From Polytrichum commune (lineage: Eukaryota > Streptophyta > Polytrichopsida > Polytrichales > Polytrichaceae): 64,000 nucleotides of DNA. Positions 37,236 through 48,200 of the stretch are shown piece after piece. Both the position numbers and the translations under genes were made by a program. Each line of letters begins with the position of its first letter. Within the stretch, counting starts at the first letter, position 1. The stretch is from positions 54,307,169 through 54,371,168 of the forward strand of contig OX485806.1 in NCBI GenBank assembly GCA_950295325.1. Reading direction: 5' to 3'. The notes beneath the pieces are model-generated. The model was not told where the DNA came from and did no database searches. It saw only the letters and a program-made list of their open reading frames with translations.

Positions 37236-38115
37236 TTAATGTTTTGGGTTGTCCATATGATGAGATAGACCCCAAGATTCTTTCCACATGGTTGTAGATT
37301 GATGCCGGGTGTTAGCCTTTTGTTCGGCAAAGTGATGAGATAATGAAACTGCTTGATTGACTAACCAAAAGGCTAGGTGGCCAAGTTGTTGAAAACTAAT
37401 AATGAGGTTTAGAGTGTATAATTCCATAGGAAATTCTCCAAATTTGGCCAACAAAATATGATAGGTTATCGAAGAACGCACTTTGGTGTGAGGGATCATA
37501 TGTATCTTCATGCCTTTCATGAAAACCTTCCAATGAGAGTTTTCAAGTCATCTGCCCATAATTCAATGCAATATGTGAAAGTTGGAAGCACCAAAGCATT
37601 TGAATAAATGTGATTTGAGTTCTCAACATGTAAATTTCCAACTACTACGTCTTTCCTTAAGGTGCTCATCAGGGCTTTCAAACCTACAATTCTACGCCTT
37701 TTACTTGATGGTTCAAAGTGGCCATGTGAGTAGAAATTAATCTTAAGGTATTTATATTCATGGGTTATCTCAATTTGGTCCTTGCCTAGGTAAAATGCCT
37801 CTTGGTTTAATTTCCTTTTGTTGCGGCCAAAGATTAAGATTTTGGTATTAGATAAATTGACATCAAGGCTAGAGAAAGTGCAAATCTCAAATAACTTGTT
37901 CGAAAGTTTTGTAAGCTTGATCATGATTTAAAGAGTAGAACAACATCATCAACATAGGGGTGAATGGCAACCACCTAATGAGCTAATTACACAATATTTT
38001 GGCTCTAAATATCATCACCAAGTGTCCTCTATCCAACACCCTAGCCAACAAATCATAGCAAAGGAATAGGAGAAGTATCTTGTCTTTAAATCCAAGCTTA
38101 AGTTACCTTGTCATA
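37236..38115 (-). pseudogene. Non-LTR (LINE) reverse transcriptase remnant
   Basis: The minus strand contains LLLFLCYDLLARVLDRG at about 38085-38030, the catalytic motif HPYVDDVVLL (YVDD codons at 37956-37945), then after a frameshift LFEICTFSSLDVNLSNTKILIFG and ITHEYKYLKINF (37924-37517). Last comes a downstream block TKVRSSITYHILLAKFGEFP (37520-37236). The order palm (FADD-like) then thumb (VN..KTK, EYKYLG) is typical of LINE reverse transcriptases. The 5' part (endonuclease) and 3' end are missing. Frameshifts and stops make it dead. It is a 5'-truncated, old copy. Confidence 0.75.
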
Positions 38116-39226
38116 ATTGGAGAGATTGTGCCTCTCCCATGTAAATGCCTCTAAATTTCATTCATGGAGATGGGCTCCACCTAACTCCGACACCTCCCCT
38201 CCCTGATTAGGGAAATTTGGGAACCCTAGAAACCTATTTCTTGGAATTTGTTCTTTAAAGATAGATAAAAAGGCACTAGAGCTTGATGAAAGGGCACCCC
38301 CTTGGTAATAGGAGTGGCTGGTGTATTATATAGTTTTGGTGCTTAAAGGGACTCTAATGGCTCCTGTGTTTTCTGTAGGGGGTCGGTCAAGTAGTCTGGA
38401 ACGATTGGGTAAAGGCTGGCATCTATAACTGTAGTGGTTAAGAAGAAAAAATGTATTTGGGTAGCCAAGGGTATCAGGGGGGATGTTAGGGGTAGACAAA
38501 TACTACCATATTTATTGTAAATTTGTGTAAATTTGCCAAAACATTTATGACTTCCAAATTAACTCAGCATCTGTTATTAAAACGCCAAAATATCTTAACA
38601 AATGATGTCACGATGGCAACTAGCGCAAGTGACATATATAGACAACGTAGTGCAACCCTTTGCAAGCAGTGTGCCTTGATATCATGAACAGTGACCGTAA
38701 ACTAAAATTAATAGTGTGATATTTCCACTCATCGAGGAGGAGGCTTATAGTCCTTTCCCGAAATGCCGCCCTCTCTGAGGCGGCCACGTCATGGCTTTGC
38801 GAGGGTTTTGAGCGTTGGAGAATTCAGAGCAGAGGAGCTTCCGAGCTTTGTTCATCGAAAGGTAATGTTGCTGACGCTTCACGTTCTGTTTTTGATACAA
38901 CCTGTACAATGTGATGTTACTTACGTTTCCAAAAAAATCTTCTAATAAATTCTACTCGAGAATCGCGCAATATTTCGTCTAAATGTGAAGATAGACACCA
39001 AATAGCCGATGGGTTGCAATCTATTTCGGTACTGTGCAATCAAGTGCACAAATATTTCATGTGCATATTCTGTTTATTATTCAAATTTTGTTTCCATGTG
39101 TTGCCAGTACTAAACTTAAGTTTGTCCTTGATGATGTCATGAGTAGGCGATACTGTTTTGTTGCGTTTCTCTTCAATCAATTCGGGTTGCGTTAAAGTTC
39201 TGTGGTGTTTCTGTAATGCTATAAAA
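38116..39226. other. Intergenic, 5' flank of the TAF5-like exon
   Basis: No domain-bearing frame. A GC-richer patch at 38760-38870 (GCCGCCCTCTCTGAGGCGGCC, an inverted GCCGCC/GGCGGC) may belong to a promoter or 5' leader of the exon at 39227. This is unproven. Confidence 0.35.
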
Positions 39227-39429
39227 ATGGAGGAGAAAAGAAAGGAGGAGAAAGGAATGGAGGATGATAAAGTCACGCAAGTGGTGATGGCATACTTGAA
39301 GAGCAAAGGTTATCGACAAGCAGAGCTTGCATTAAGTGTTGAGCAGCAGAGTCATCGTAATGACAGCTTAGAAAGTTCAGATGGTCCTGTGGATCCCAGC
39401 ATAGCCAACCCGATTCTCTTCTACTCAAG
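39227..39429 (+). pseudogene. Orphan first exon resembling TAF5 (LisH motif)
   Basis: From ATG at 39227 it reads MEEKRKEEKGMEDDKVTQVV, then AYLKSKGYRQAELALSVEQQ (a LisH-like helix pair, residues about 14-40), then a spacer and DPSIANPILFYSR. It ends at a good donor (TCAAG/GTAATG, 39429/39430). The N-terminal LisH followed by a 'DP.I...I.F.SR' segment is the opening of plant TFIID subunit TAF5; there the next exon would carry a GYSKLRSW-type block. No such exon or WD40 repeats appear before TFIIIA starts at 40169, so it is an orphan exon or truncated copy. Identity is inferred from short similarity only. Confidence 0.5.
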
Positions 39430-39738
39430 GTAATGTTCACCCTGTCATTAAATTCTTATAGTTTGGGATAGTTTATATATTAGATGGAAGGAGGAAATAT
39501 AATTGATGAGTTCGTGGTAACTGTGGCTTCCAGCTTGCTTCATTTTCTTGGCACATTCGGAGGTCCAAGGTTTTAGGATTGAAGAAGCATGTTCTCTCAT
39601 GGGAGCAATCTTGAAGTTAAATGTGTCACTACTTAAACTTGTTGTAGACGATGTTGTAGCAGAGGGTTAGTTCGTCGCGAACTTCTTTCGTAAAGCGAAC
39701 ATGTTGTTTGACACCGTAAAATATTTGAAATGAAAGGA

Positions 39739-39754
39739 TTAGGGTTTAGGGTTT
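39739..39754 (-). promoter_or_regulatory. Tandem telo-box (AAACCCTAA) upstream of TFIIIA
   Basis: The plus strand reads TTAGGGTTTAGGGTTT, giving two overlapping AAACCCTAA motifs on the minus strand about 415-430 bp 5' of the TFIIIA start codon. Telo-boxes are established promoter elements of plant ribosome and translation-machinery genes. It could also be a chance short interstitial telomere repeat. Confidence 0.45.
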
Positions 39755-40168
39755 AAGGTTTGAGGCTCCCGGCGTATGATGATACCTCTGTGAGAATGTA
39801 ACCATAACCATAAGATTTACGAATATATTTTAAAACCAATACTTGGTATTTTGGTTTCAGGGGTGCAGGTGTCGGTGCATGGAAGTGTGCTTGCAGGGAG
39901 CCGGATGGAGAATTCTTTTGTGGTCTTACCGAAGCAAAGGGGGAGTGAAACCATGATTCTTTCCTCCTCGACCTAGGACTGGGGGGTTGCACTACTCAAC
40001 TCCAGGTACCTATTCTTAGAACAACTCCTATGGTCACCCTAAACGATTCTCTTTAATCGTCTTTTGCAGTTTTAGGGGGCCATTCCACATGCTCATCTCT
40101 TCCAAAACACACGAGGAAGGCCACTCTTGGATGTGAAGTAAGAAACAATTTTTGCTCAAAGTGGCTGA

Positions 40169-42883
40169 ATGCAATCTTCCAAAATTGAAGGTGATGACGA
40201 AAGCGGAGAGAGCAACGGCAGGAGGGAGAGAGAGGTGAAGTACACGTGTTTGGTGTGTGGAATGTGTCTCCACAAACCCGCGTTGCTAAAGCAGCACATG
40301 GCTTCTCACTCTGACAAGGTAAGCGCATAGTGTTAGGGTTACGAGTTTGTGTGGCTTGGTGCTCTTCTTGATGCATTGCCGATGTTTTTAGTGTGTTTTG
40401 GATGTATTGTAAGCCTTTTAGAATTGCTTTTGAAATGGTGCCGGTAGTTGCATAGTGGGCATTATTGATTGCCTATGTTGGAAGAGGGTCTTGGAGTTAG
40501 GGTTGAGTAGGGGTTTGTTTACATAGGATTTGAGTTTATGAGAATATTTTGTTGAATTGGTGGCGTTGGTTTTTTTTCAAGAAATGAACAGGTTGCGACT
40601 TGGAGAAACGAAGGCCTACCAGATCCCATCCGAACTCTGAAGTCAAGGCGCCTTAGGCTGGGTTAGTACTGGGAGGCTAGCAACCCTCTTGGGAACATCC
40701 AGTGCTTCATTCTCCTACTACGCTACTTGTTATGTCACTTCTGATGGTTTTGCTCTCTGATGCTGCTGCTCACAGTGATTGTTTTGGAGAAACTAAGGCC
40801 TACCAGATCCCATTCGAACTCTGAAGTCAAGGTGCCTTAGACTGGATTAGTGCTTGGAGGGTAATAACCTCCGAGGAACATTCAGTTGCTTCAATCTCCT
40901 TTTACTTATATCATTGTTGATGATTTGCTCTATGATGCTGCTACTTACAGCAATTTTTTGTTCTGCAGAATCTTGCTGTTAGGGATATACGACTTGTGAG
41001 ATGTATTTTTGGGTAACTCGCCCAAAAATCTGGTCAATGAACTTCATGATATGAGCTATCATAGAAAGTAGAGTTGTTGCAAGCTGTGAATGAATCACTA
41101 AGACTCTCAACTCTGCTTGTATTGCAGAGATCATATACATGTCCTGTGGAGAATTGTGGCAAATCTTACAAGCAACAAGATCATCTCAATCGCCACTCTA
41201 ACTCACAAAGGGAAGCTTTTCATGTGCCCAGTGAAGGGTTGTGATGTTTCATTCACGTTGAGTTCTAATCTTTAGAGGCACGTGGGTCTGCATGAGAAAT
41301 GGGACTCAGAGTTGCTCTCAGGACAGAAAGGAGTAGCACCTGACAGTTTGAAGTGCCCAGAACCTTGCTGTGGCAAAAAATTCAAGTACCCATCTCTTTT
41401 ACATACCCACACCAGTTCTGGCATGTGACCTTTATTATGTAATGATTTTGTAGCTATGTTGTTGTAGCTTGGTAGTTGGTATTTTATAATCTGGGTGAGC
41501 CTTGTTTTCTGATGTTTGTGCGAAATCAGGTATATTTAGGAGTTATCCTACTAACAAGGTTGAAAGGTCACACACACGAAAATCCAAGTGATGCTTGAGC
41601 AACTTGAAATGTTGATTTCCTGAATGTATTTTCCTTTGGGTTTGCAATGCAGAGTCCATGGTGGTTGACCAAGTAGTGTGCATGGAACCAGGGTGTGGGG
41701 AGGTATTTGCTGATGTTTCTCTGCTACAAGCACACCACAAATTGTCACATTGTCACGTCATCTGTGATGTATGTGGCTTATCCATGTTGAGAAGACAGTT
41801 GAAGATGCACATTTTACTGCACACTGGAGGAGCTCCTAGGATCCAGTGCCCTCATCCTGGTTGTCTGCATACTTATAGCTCGGTATGGTTCCTAGCTTCA
41901 TTTGAGCACATCCTTGCTTCTCCATGGTTATAGGACTGTGTGGTATATATGTTATTGTGAGGTGCACTTACAGCCAAATACTGTGAGGATACATAAGCAA
42001 TTTGTCAATCAAGTGAGTCCCTTTGGATGCAAATTTTTGTCCCTCACCGAGTAACATTAAGAGATGAAGGAATTAGGATGATGGATTGATAGTCAGTATG
42101 CAAATATGTTCAGATCGTGAACATGCTTGGTCCTGCTCCACGAGGTGTGCATTACTAGGTAATTGATATTTATAAGATGATCTGTTTTCAGAAATCCAAT
42201 TTGGACACACACATCAGAGCAATTCATATGGAGTTAAAGCCTTACAAGTGCTCACAGTGCACTATGCGAACTCCATACAAGGTTGTGCGTGACAAGCATG
42301 AAGCTGTTGTTCACTCAGAGTCATCAAAGGTACTAAAGGTGTTGCACTCAATTCTAGTAAACCATCATCTCTTCATTGTGGAAAGTCTGCATACATGAGG
42401 TCTTAGTTCTCACACATGTGACAAGGCTTCTCCAGCTGGCTGTACTTTTCCTTCACATTGGATTTACTTCTTGATAGGAATGTAACTGTTATGTCTTCAG
42501 GAGCAAGTATTCTCTTGTAGGTTATTGAACCAAGTCTAAGTGTACAACAATGATATATGAGCTATTTTTTGGTGATAGGTGTCTGAATCAATGTTCCTGG
42601 TTCTCTTAGGAATATACTGTGCTCATAGAGCACAGTGACTGCTTTGCAGCAGATCTCATGGCAAAGAACGTTCTGACCTAATACTACCATCTCTCAAAAT
42701 TGACCTATTTATTGACATTAGTTCTGGCTGGTACAGGTTGTAGATTTTGAAGCTGAAGATATTGAATTCAGAATGAGACCACGAGGTGGTCGGAAACGTG
42801 TTATGATTCAACATGTTGATGACCTTTTTACCAAACGATCTGCCTTCAAAGTCTTGTCTGAGTTGTCAGCAAGGAAGTGTTAG
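40169..42883 (+). CDS. TFIIIA: Transcription factor IIIA (5S rRNA gene factor), with a damaged second coding exon
   Basis: Coding exons: 40169-40318 (MQSSKIEGDDESG..., finger 1 YTCLVCGMCLHKPALLKQH), 41128-41420, 41653-41882, 42192-42329 and 42737-42883 (VVDFEAEDIEFRMRPRGGRK... ending SARKC, stop). The C2H2 fingers and the C-terminal RPRGG.KR block match plant TFIIIA, which binds the 5S rDNA internal control region and 5S rRNA. Exon 41128-41420 opens with finger 2 (YTCPVENCGKSYKQQDHLNRH). It then shifts frame at 41197-41200, giving stop TGA 41242-41244, and has an in-frame TAG at 41273-41275 in the downstream frame. Its donor appears to be GC (CTG/GCATGT). The other exons are open and in phase. 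Intron 1 contains two P5SM elements. It is either a recent pseudogene, an unusual spliced gene or sequence error. Confidence 0.85.
40602..40715 (+). ncRNA. P5SM: P5SM (plant 5S rRNA mimic) element, copy 1
   Basis: A 114-nt 5S-rRNA-like element in TFIIIA intron 1. It opens GGAGAAACG and closes ATTCTCC, so the terminal stem GGAGAA/TTCTCC pairs perfectly. It contains AGATCCCATCCGAACTCTGAAG, the equivalent of the 5S loop B-helix III-loop C region, and GGTTAGTACTGGGAGG with AACCCTCTTGGGAA, equivalent to loop E/helix IV. In studied plants this exonised 5S mimic binds ribosomal protein L5, which promotes skipping of the exon and so productive TFIIIA mRNA; inclusion adds a stop and triggers decay. 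A candidate acceptor is GAACAG/GTTGCG (40591). Confidence 0.9.
40786..40899 (+). ncRNA. P5SM: P5SM (plant 5S rRNA mimic) element, copy 2
   Basis: A second 114-nt copy lies 70 nt after the first. It opens GGAGAAACTAAGG and closes AATCTCC (5-bp terminal stem). AGATCCCATTCGAACTCTGAAG preserves the B/C region. The helix IV equivalent GGAGGGTAATAACCTCC pairs better than in copy 1. Identity to copy 1 is about 85% by eye, highest in the first 70 nt. Flanking introns are duplicated as well (TTTTGCTCTCTGATGCTGCTGCTCACAG before copy 2 resembles GATTTGCTCTATGATGCTGCTACTTACAG after it), so the duplicated unit is about 184 bp and includes a splice acceptor. Confidence 0.88.
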
Positions 42884-45219
42884 TCTTGTTAAATCTGGTA
42901 GTAGTGTGTATATATTGTCCCTTTACAGAGGAAATCATTCAATAGGAATACAAACTTGTAGGGAGAACTTTACTGGGAGCTAAATCAGGGCTCTTTTGGT
43001 CATTAAAGAATCATGAACATAAACTTCAACACACATCCTCAAAGGGTTATTTAGGAAAAACAATCGACACATCAAAGTTTTCTTGGGACAAGTATTAGCT
43101 AAATTATGAGACTGTAGTATACTATGTGCCATCTAAGAGATTCTCTTACCCCGGGCAATTGGACATCAGCACTAGGCTGCCCTCCCAACATAAGTTGTAC
43201 TTTTAGCATTATTATATAAAGTGAAATGGACTTGGTCGACAATTTATCCTGCACTTGTGATGTTGTGTGCTGTTTGTAAAACATTTCAGTTCATTATGCT
43301 TACTTGACTGTCCCTGCATGAAACCTACCTGTTTGTGAATAAACCAGGTAATCTACCTGCATACACAAGTCCAAAATATTTCGAGAGGGGGAATTATTGC
43401 ATACAAGCATATATCTCATCCATCCAACATGAAAACTTGACCCCCAATAGGTTTGTTGTTGATTCACCTCATATCACTTGAACTAGACTAATTTGGGAAA
43501 GAAACTTAGATAATAAGGAGAAATTGATGTTGGTATGAATAGCATGAATGTTGTGAATAATTTTACTATGAGTATATTATTTATAGTAAATAGTGCTGGT
43601 ACTTTCAGTGAATAGTGCCAGGATGAACAACGCTTCCTAGATCTTATGGTCACTAATTTCATAGCATGAAGAAATTTAGTATCACCTTCACTAATTTTCC
43701 ACATACACTATTATCCCACCCTCACTAAATGAGATAAATAGTGTAGTCAAGTGTTTGAGTTTTATAGCAAGCCTATTTTTATTTTACAAATAAAAATTGT
43801 AAAAACACCCTACTAGAGTAATTAATCTTCTTTTTACATGCTGGAAGGTTTCAGATTTCGGGTTTGGTGTGCATGAGATTCAAATGGAGTTATCTTTGTG
43901 ATCCTCAAATACATAACTTGTATTGTGTTCTTGATTTGATCATTTCGTCTTGCACGAAGTCTTGGTAGATTCTCTTTTGTTTGCTGATGCTATCGATTAC
44001 CTCCTTCGTGTAGTTCCAGTTACCATCATCATTTTGCTAAATCTGATTGTGCTTTCCATGCACGCTAGGGCCACCTCAAAATGTAAGTGGGATGCCCCAA
44101 AGGAGTTACATTAAGTTACACTAATCATAAGTTAGCTTGAAATGGAAGCCTATTGTGAACAATCTACATTGTGTTTTTTGGATGAGGAAATGTGAAGATT
44201 ACAAAGCCAACATGTAATTATACCTTTGAGATATCAATCTAAGGGGTTTTTTTTTTTTTTTCCTCCTCTGTTATTGAGCAGATCATGATCGAGTTTGGTC
44301 TTAACTTCACACCCGCATAGTCTTGTTGCTTTTCAAATGAACTGCCTCTCCTAAGAGGGCCTCCTCCTCCCACCAACGGTGGGGCCTTGGCCCCGACTGG
44401 CTCGTTTCACCTTTGAGTTGGATTCATGTCAATAACATGTCTACTAAAAAATGAAACTATTGAAGCATAACCTTCAAGGAAATGATGACTTTCAATCAAT
44501 GCATGTTCTTGTTTATGATAAATTCTTCTCAACATGTATGACACACTTTTGGATTGAACCTTCAAGTATTCTGCGGCCATACCCACCTGCCTATTCACCC
44601 ATATACCCAGCCAATATACCATGGTCTCACAGGTGTAACTTGCAAGAGCCAACAGGTTCACTCAGCCAGGCCGCGCAAGCAAGTCCTCTCCATTCTAAAT
44701 CCCATGGTTCTCAGACAGCAGTGAAAGAGCTTAGAAAACAAGAAAATTGCTAACCATATACTCTGCTATGCTCCATCCATGATACTGTCCTCTCCACCAG
44801 AGAACAGTGGTAGAGCTGGCAGTAAGTGCCACTCAAAAATAAAGGGATAGTGATTACAACCAGCATCACAATCTAATTGCCTCTGCGTTGTCAAGCAACT
44901 TCCAGGTGCAGCCTACAGTCTGTACAAATCATCAGCACTATCAACTATCAGGGAGGACACTAGCATCATATTGCATCATGCAGCAATCCGACATGCCACT
45001 CCTTTCCATTTTCAGCAGTGCTCCACTAGTACCAAGATTCAACCACTTGTCACTACCTTTTCTCAACGATTGCTAGTGCCTGACTCTTCAGGAAGACAGG
45101 GTAGGAATTAATCTGTTCAATTACTAATTCCTGTATGGGTAATGAGTCTCAGATCCTCTGTCAGCCATACCAAGGCAGCTTTACAAGCTCAAACAGTCTC
45201 TCTCTTCCTCTCCATCTGC
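42884..45219. other. Intergenic region between convergent TFIIIA and EDC4
   Basis: Mostly AT-rich with no domain-bearing frame. It must contain the 3' untranslated ends of both genes. A T-run lies at 44247-44262. No mobile element was recognised. Confidence 0.5.
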
Positions 45220-48200
45220 TCATTTGCAAGATGTTAACAGGGAATGTACTACATGGATGACAAGTCTCAAGTTAGCTTGCTCCGCTGGTATAGTTGTCAG
45301 CTGCACTTGACGATGTAAATTCTGATATAGCTGTTCCAAAAATGGACGCATATGTGGAGCAAGTAAAGGGTCATCTGGATTCAGTGCTAGTGCTGCCTCA
45401 CGGATCCATGAGAGCTTCCGTGCAGTGTCTTTACCCAGATCACAGCCAAGCTGCTGCACAAGGGACAGTAGCACTCCTTGACTCAAGGGCAGCGGTACTG
45501 TATTGAAAAGGTTGACTTGATCCATCTGCATGCCCAGAAACAGAGTCCTGTTCACTTTGAGCAACACAAGCACTTGCAGGAAGACTTGATTTTTTCTGAC
45601 TAAGCCTTGATGAAAGAATAGCAGATTATTGTCGAGTTCTCTCAGACAGCTCTCACAAATAGCCAAAGTTTTGAGCACAACAAAAAAACAGGTACCTGCA
45701 TGCATAGCCAGGAGACAACAGCCACATCACTGAGAGAAAGGGCCTTGTTGAAAGCCTCCTCAAGTTTACGCTCCTTCACAAGCCTCGTGAGCTCAATCGT
45801 AGGGTCCAGAGATTCCTCCAAGTGTTGCAGAGAAAGCACCTGTCATGTACTGAGAGAGTTATGTCCAAAACAAAGTGATAGAATGTACCACCACTTTAAG
45901 TAACTCGTGATTATTATGAGGTGGAAACTTTTATCATATGATTATTCATTCAGATGAGAGAAAGAATGAAGACAATCTTTAACTGATGATTGTGCACCCT
46001 AAACGAAAAAATTAGTGATAACGGGAGTGTTGGTATGAGGAAACCTTAACACTTGACACCTTACTGCTTAACATTGGTATCTTTCCTCATTAAGAGACAA
46101 AAATGTTCACCACACTTATAAAGATAACACTTCATAGAGGACCAATGATAACATTTCCTCGGTCAAATGGCAGTCATGGAATATACATTCTCAAGTCTAC
46201 TTCAAGAATGCAAAGACCATGCACAGCTGAGAAGAGACATATCTCCATTTGGAAGTCAACTATCAACCTCATGGAAGTAACCTATGAAGACCATTTACAC
46301 ATGCTAGTTGATAAGAATTGGGTATGTAATGTTGTAATAGTGTTGAATAATGATCTCATTCATCTCTTTTTCAAACTTTGCCTGTGTAACTCTTGTACTT
46401 TGCAATACAATTTGAGATTTCTTACCAGTTGATGTTCACTTATAAAACCAGGGCACTCCAAATGCTTGCACATGTGGGGTGGGCTCTGAGGGGTCTCTAA
46501 AAGAGGCTACCAATATGATTAGCAAGCCATAACAAGAACTGATGGCAAGTATGCCTGACTTGTACAGGAAATAGCCTGAAATATGCATATAAATATGGAG
46601 TTGACTGACAGGGCCTGTTATGAGAGGGAAATTCTATACAAAAAAAGCAGCAACATCTCAAGCAGGATGTGATAGAGGGCCCTGGGAATCCAACACATAA
46701 GGACCTTCTTAACCATGAATTGTCAAAACACCTTCAGGCCAGGGCCAACAAACTCTGAGGTTTGAGTCTAACTTAGGGCTTTAGGAGGGTGACTGTTGAA
46801 TTAACACAACCATTGCTTGTCCAGAGATGTTCCTTGTAAATGCCCTCGATAAATGTCATGGCAGAAAAGCAACACAAAATGGAGACAGTACCTTGTCAGG
46901 GAGGCCAGAATTGATCTGCTTCGAAACAGGCGGAACACATATTGCAATTGCACTTGCATTCTCTGCAAGGGTAATAAGTTTCTTCTGGCCATCTGCTATC
47001 TCTCCCTTCAAGGAATCTGCAAGCAAAGTTGCCGATGCCACAGTTTCCTGCAGAACATGCAACTCAGCCTGTGATTGCTACTCTCTGAAAAATTATTGTG
47101 ATTCTAAAATGATTGCCATACCTCAGTAGAGGGTCTGTGTAAGCAAGGAGAAGCACAAACCTGGAGGGTGGAGGCAAGAGCGGTATGAGATGAAAGTAGT
47201 TCTTGTTGAGCATGCTGGGTGTACTCTGCCATGCCATGTTGAAAAGATGATTCCACATGATCAAACATGGATCGGCATGTCCGCTCAAATGCTGGAAGGA
47301 CAGTACTCTCAAAACAAGAACGTAATGCTTCCTGCTTCCCACCAAAAAAAACAGCTTCTAGTAAGGAAAAAATTTGAAAGGACTGCAAGAAAACCTGAAA
47401 TACACATAAGTTTGTGGAGTGTCCAACTAAGCCATGTGTACTTTCCTGACCTGTAAGGCTTGTCGACCAATAGTTTGAAATTGTGTCTGTATCTGCCGAG
47501 TCACTGTCCCCTCCAATTTTGCTCCTACAGACTTCTCCAGCTGAGGTAGCATTTTATCTGCCATACCCTTCTGTGCAGCCAATCCACCAACCATCCAACC
47601 CTTCTTTTTAGTTCATTGCCCAAGTTACAAGGGACTGATGTTTGGAAGTCTATCAAGATGATACTGACTGAAATATATAGAGCAAGTGTATATATACTTG
47701 CATTCAAGACCTAAAGTAGACACACGATATTTAGAAACATGACTACAATAATTAGTGATGCACTTCACCACATAAAAGATTCACATCGACTACTGGAGAG
47801 AGTTTGGATTGTGAATACCTGAAATGACTCTGCCACAGTCATAGAGACAGCTTTCTGAAGAGGAGGTAAAACTGCCTGAGCAACAACTGGACCAATGGCA
47901 GCAAATTCCTTCTTAAACCCTCGCTCCAGAGCAACTGGCATATCTTTGCTGACAAAATTGTTGAGCAAAGCTGTAACCTGCTGAACCCTTTCGCGCTCTT
48001 GTTTCTCTCTCTTCACATTCTCCTCGGCTAATCGTGCCCACATAGCATCTACATGCGCTTTGAGAAGTTTCTCCATTCTCTGACCAAGTGCACCTGGAAC
48101 AAGGGCTGAAATTGAATTTGCATATACATGTGCATACAGCAATGTGCCAGATGTTATCCTTCAAGTATTTTAAATAGAGAGAATTCCCTGACATTAAATT

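Noticed and set aside
40602..40899. Genuine 5S rRNA genes
   Set aside because: Both copies lie within a TFIIIA intron, are diverged from plant 5S sequence outside the core, and have the terminal stem expected of P5SM.
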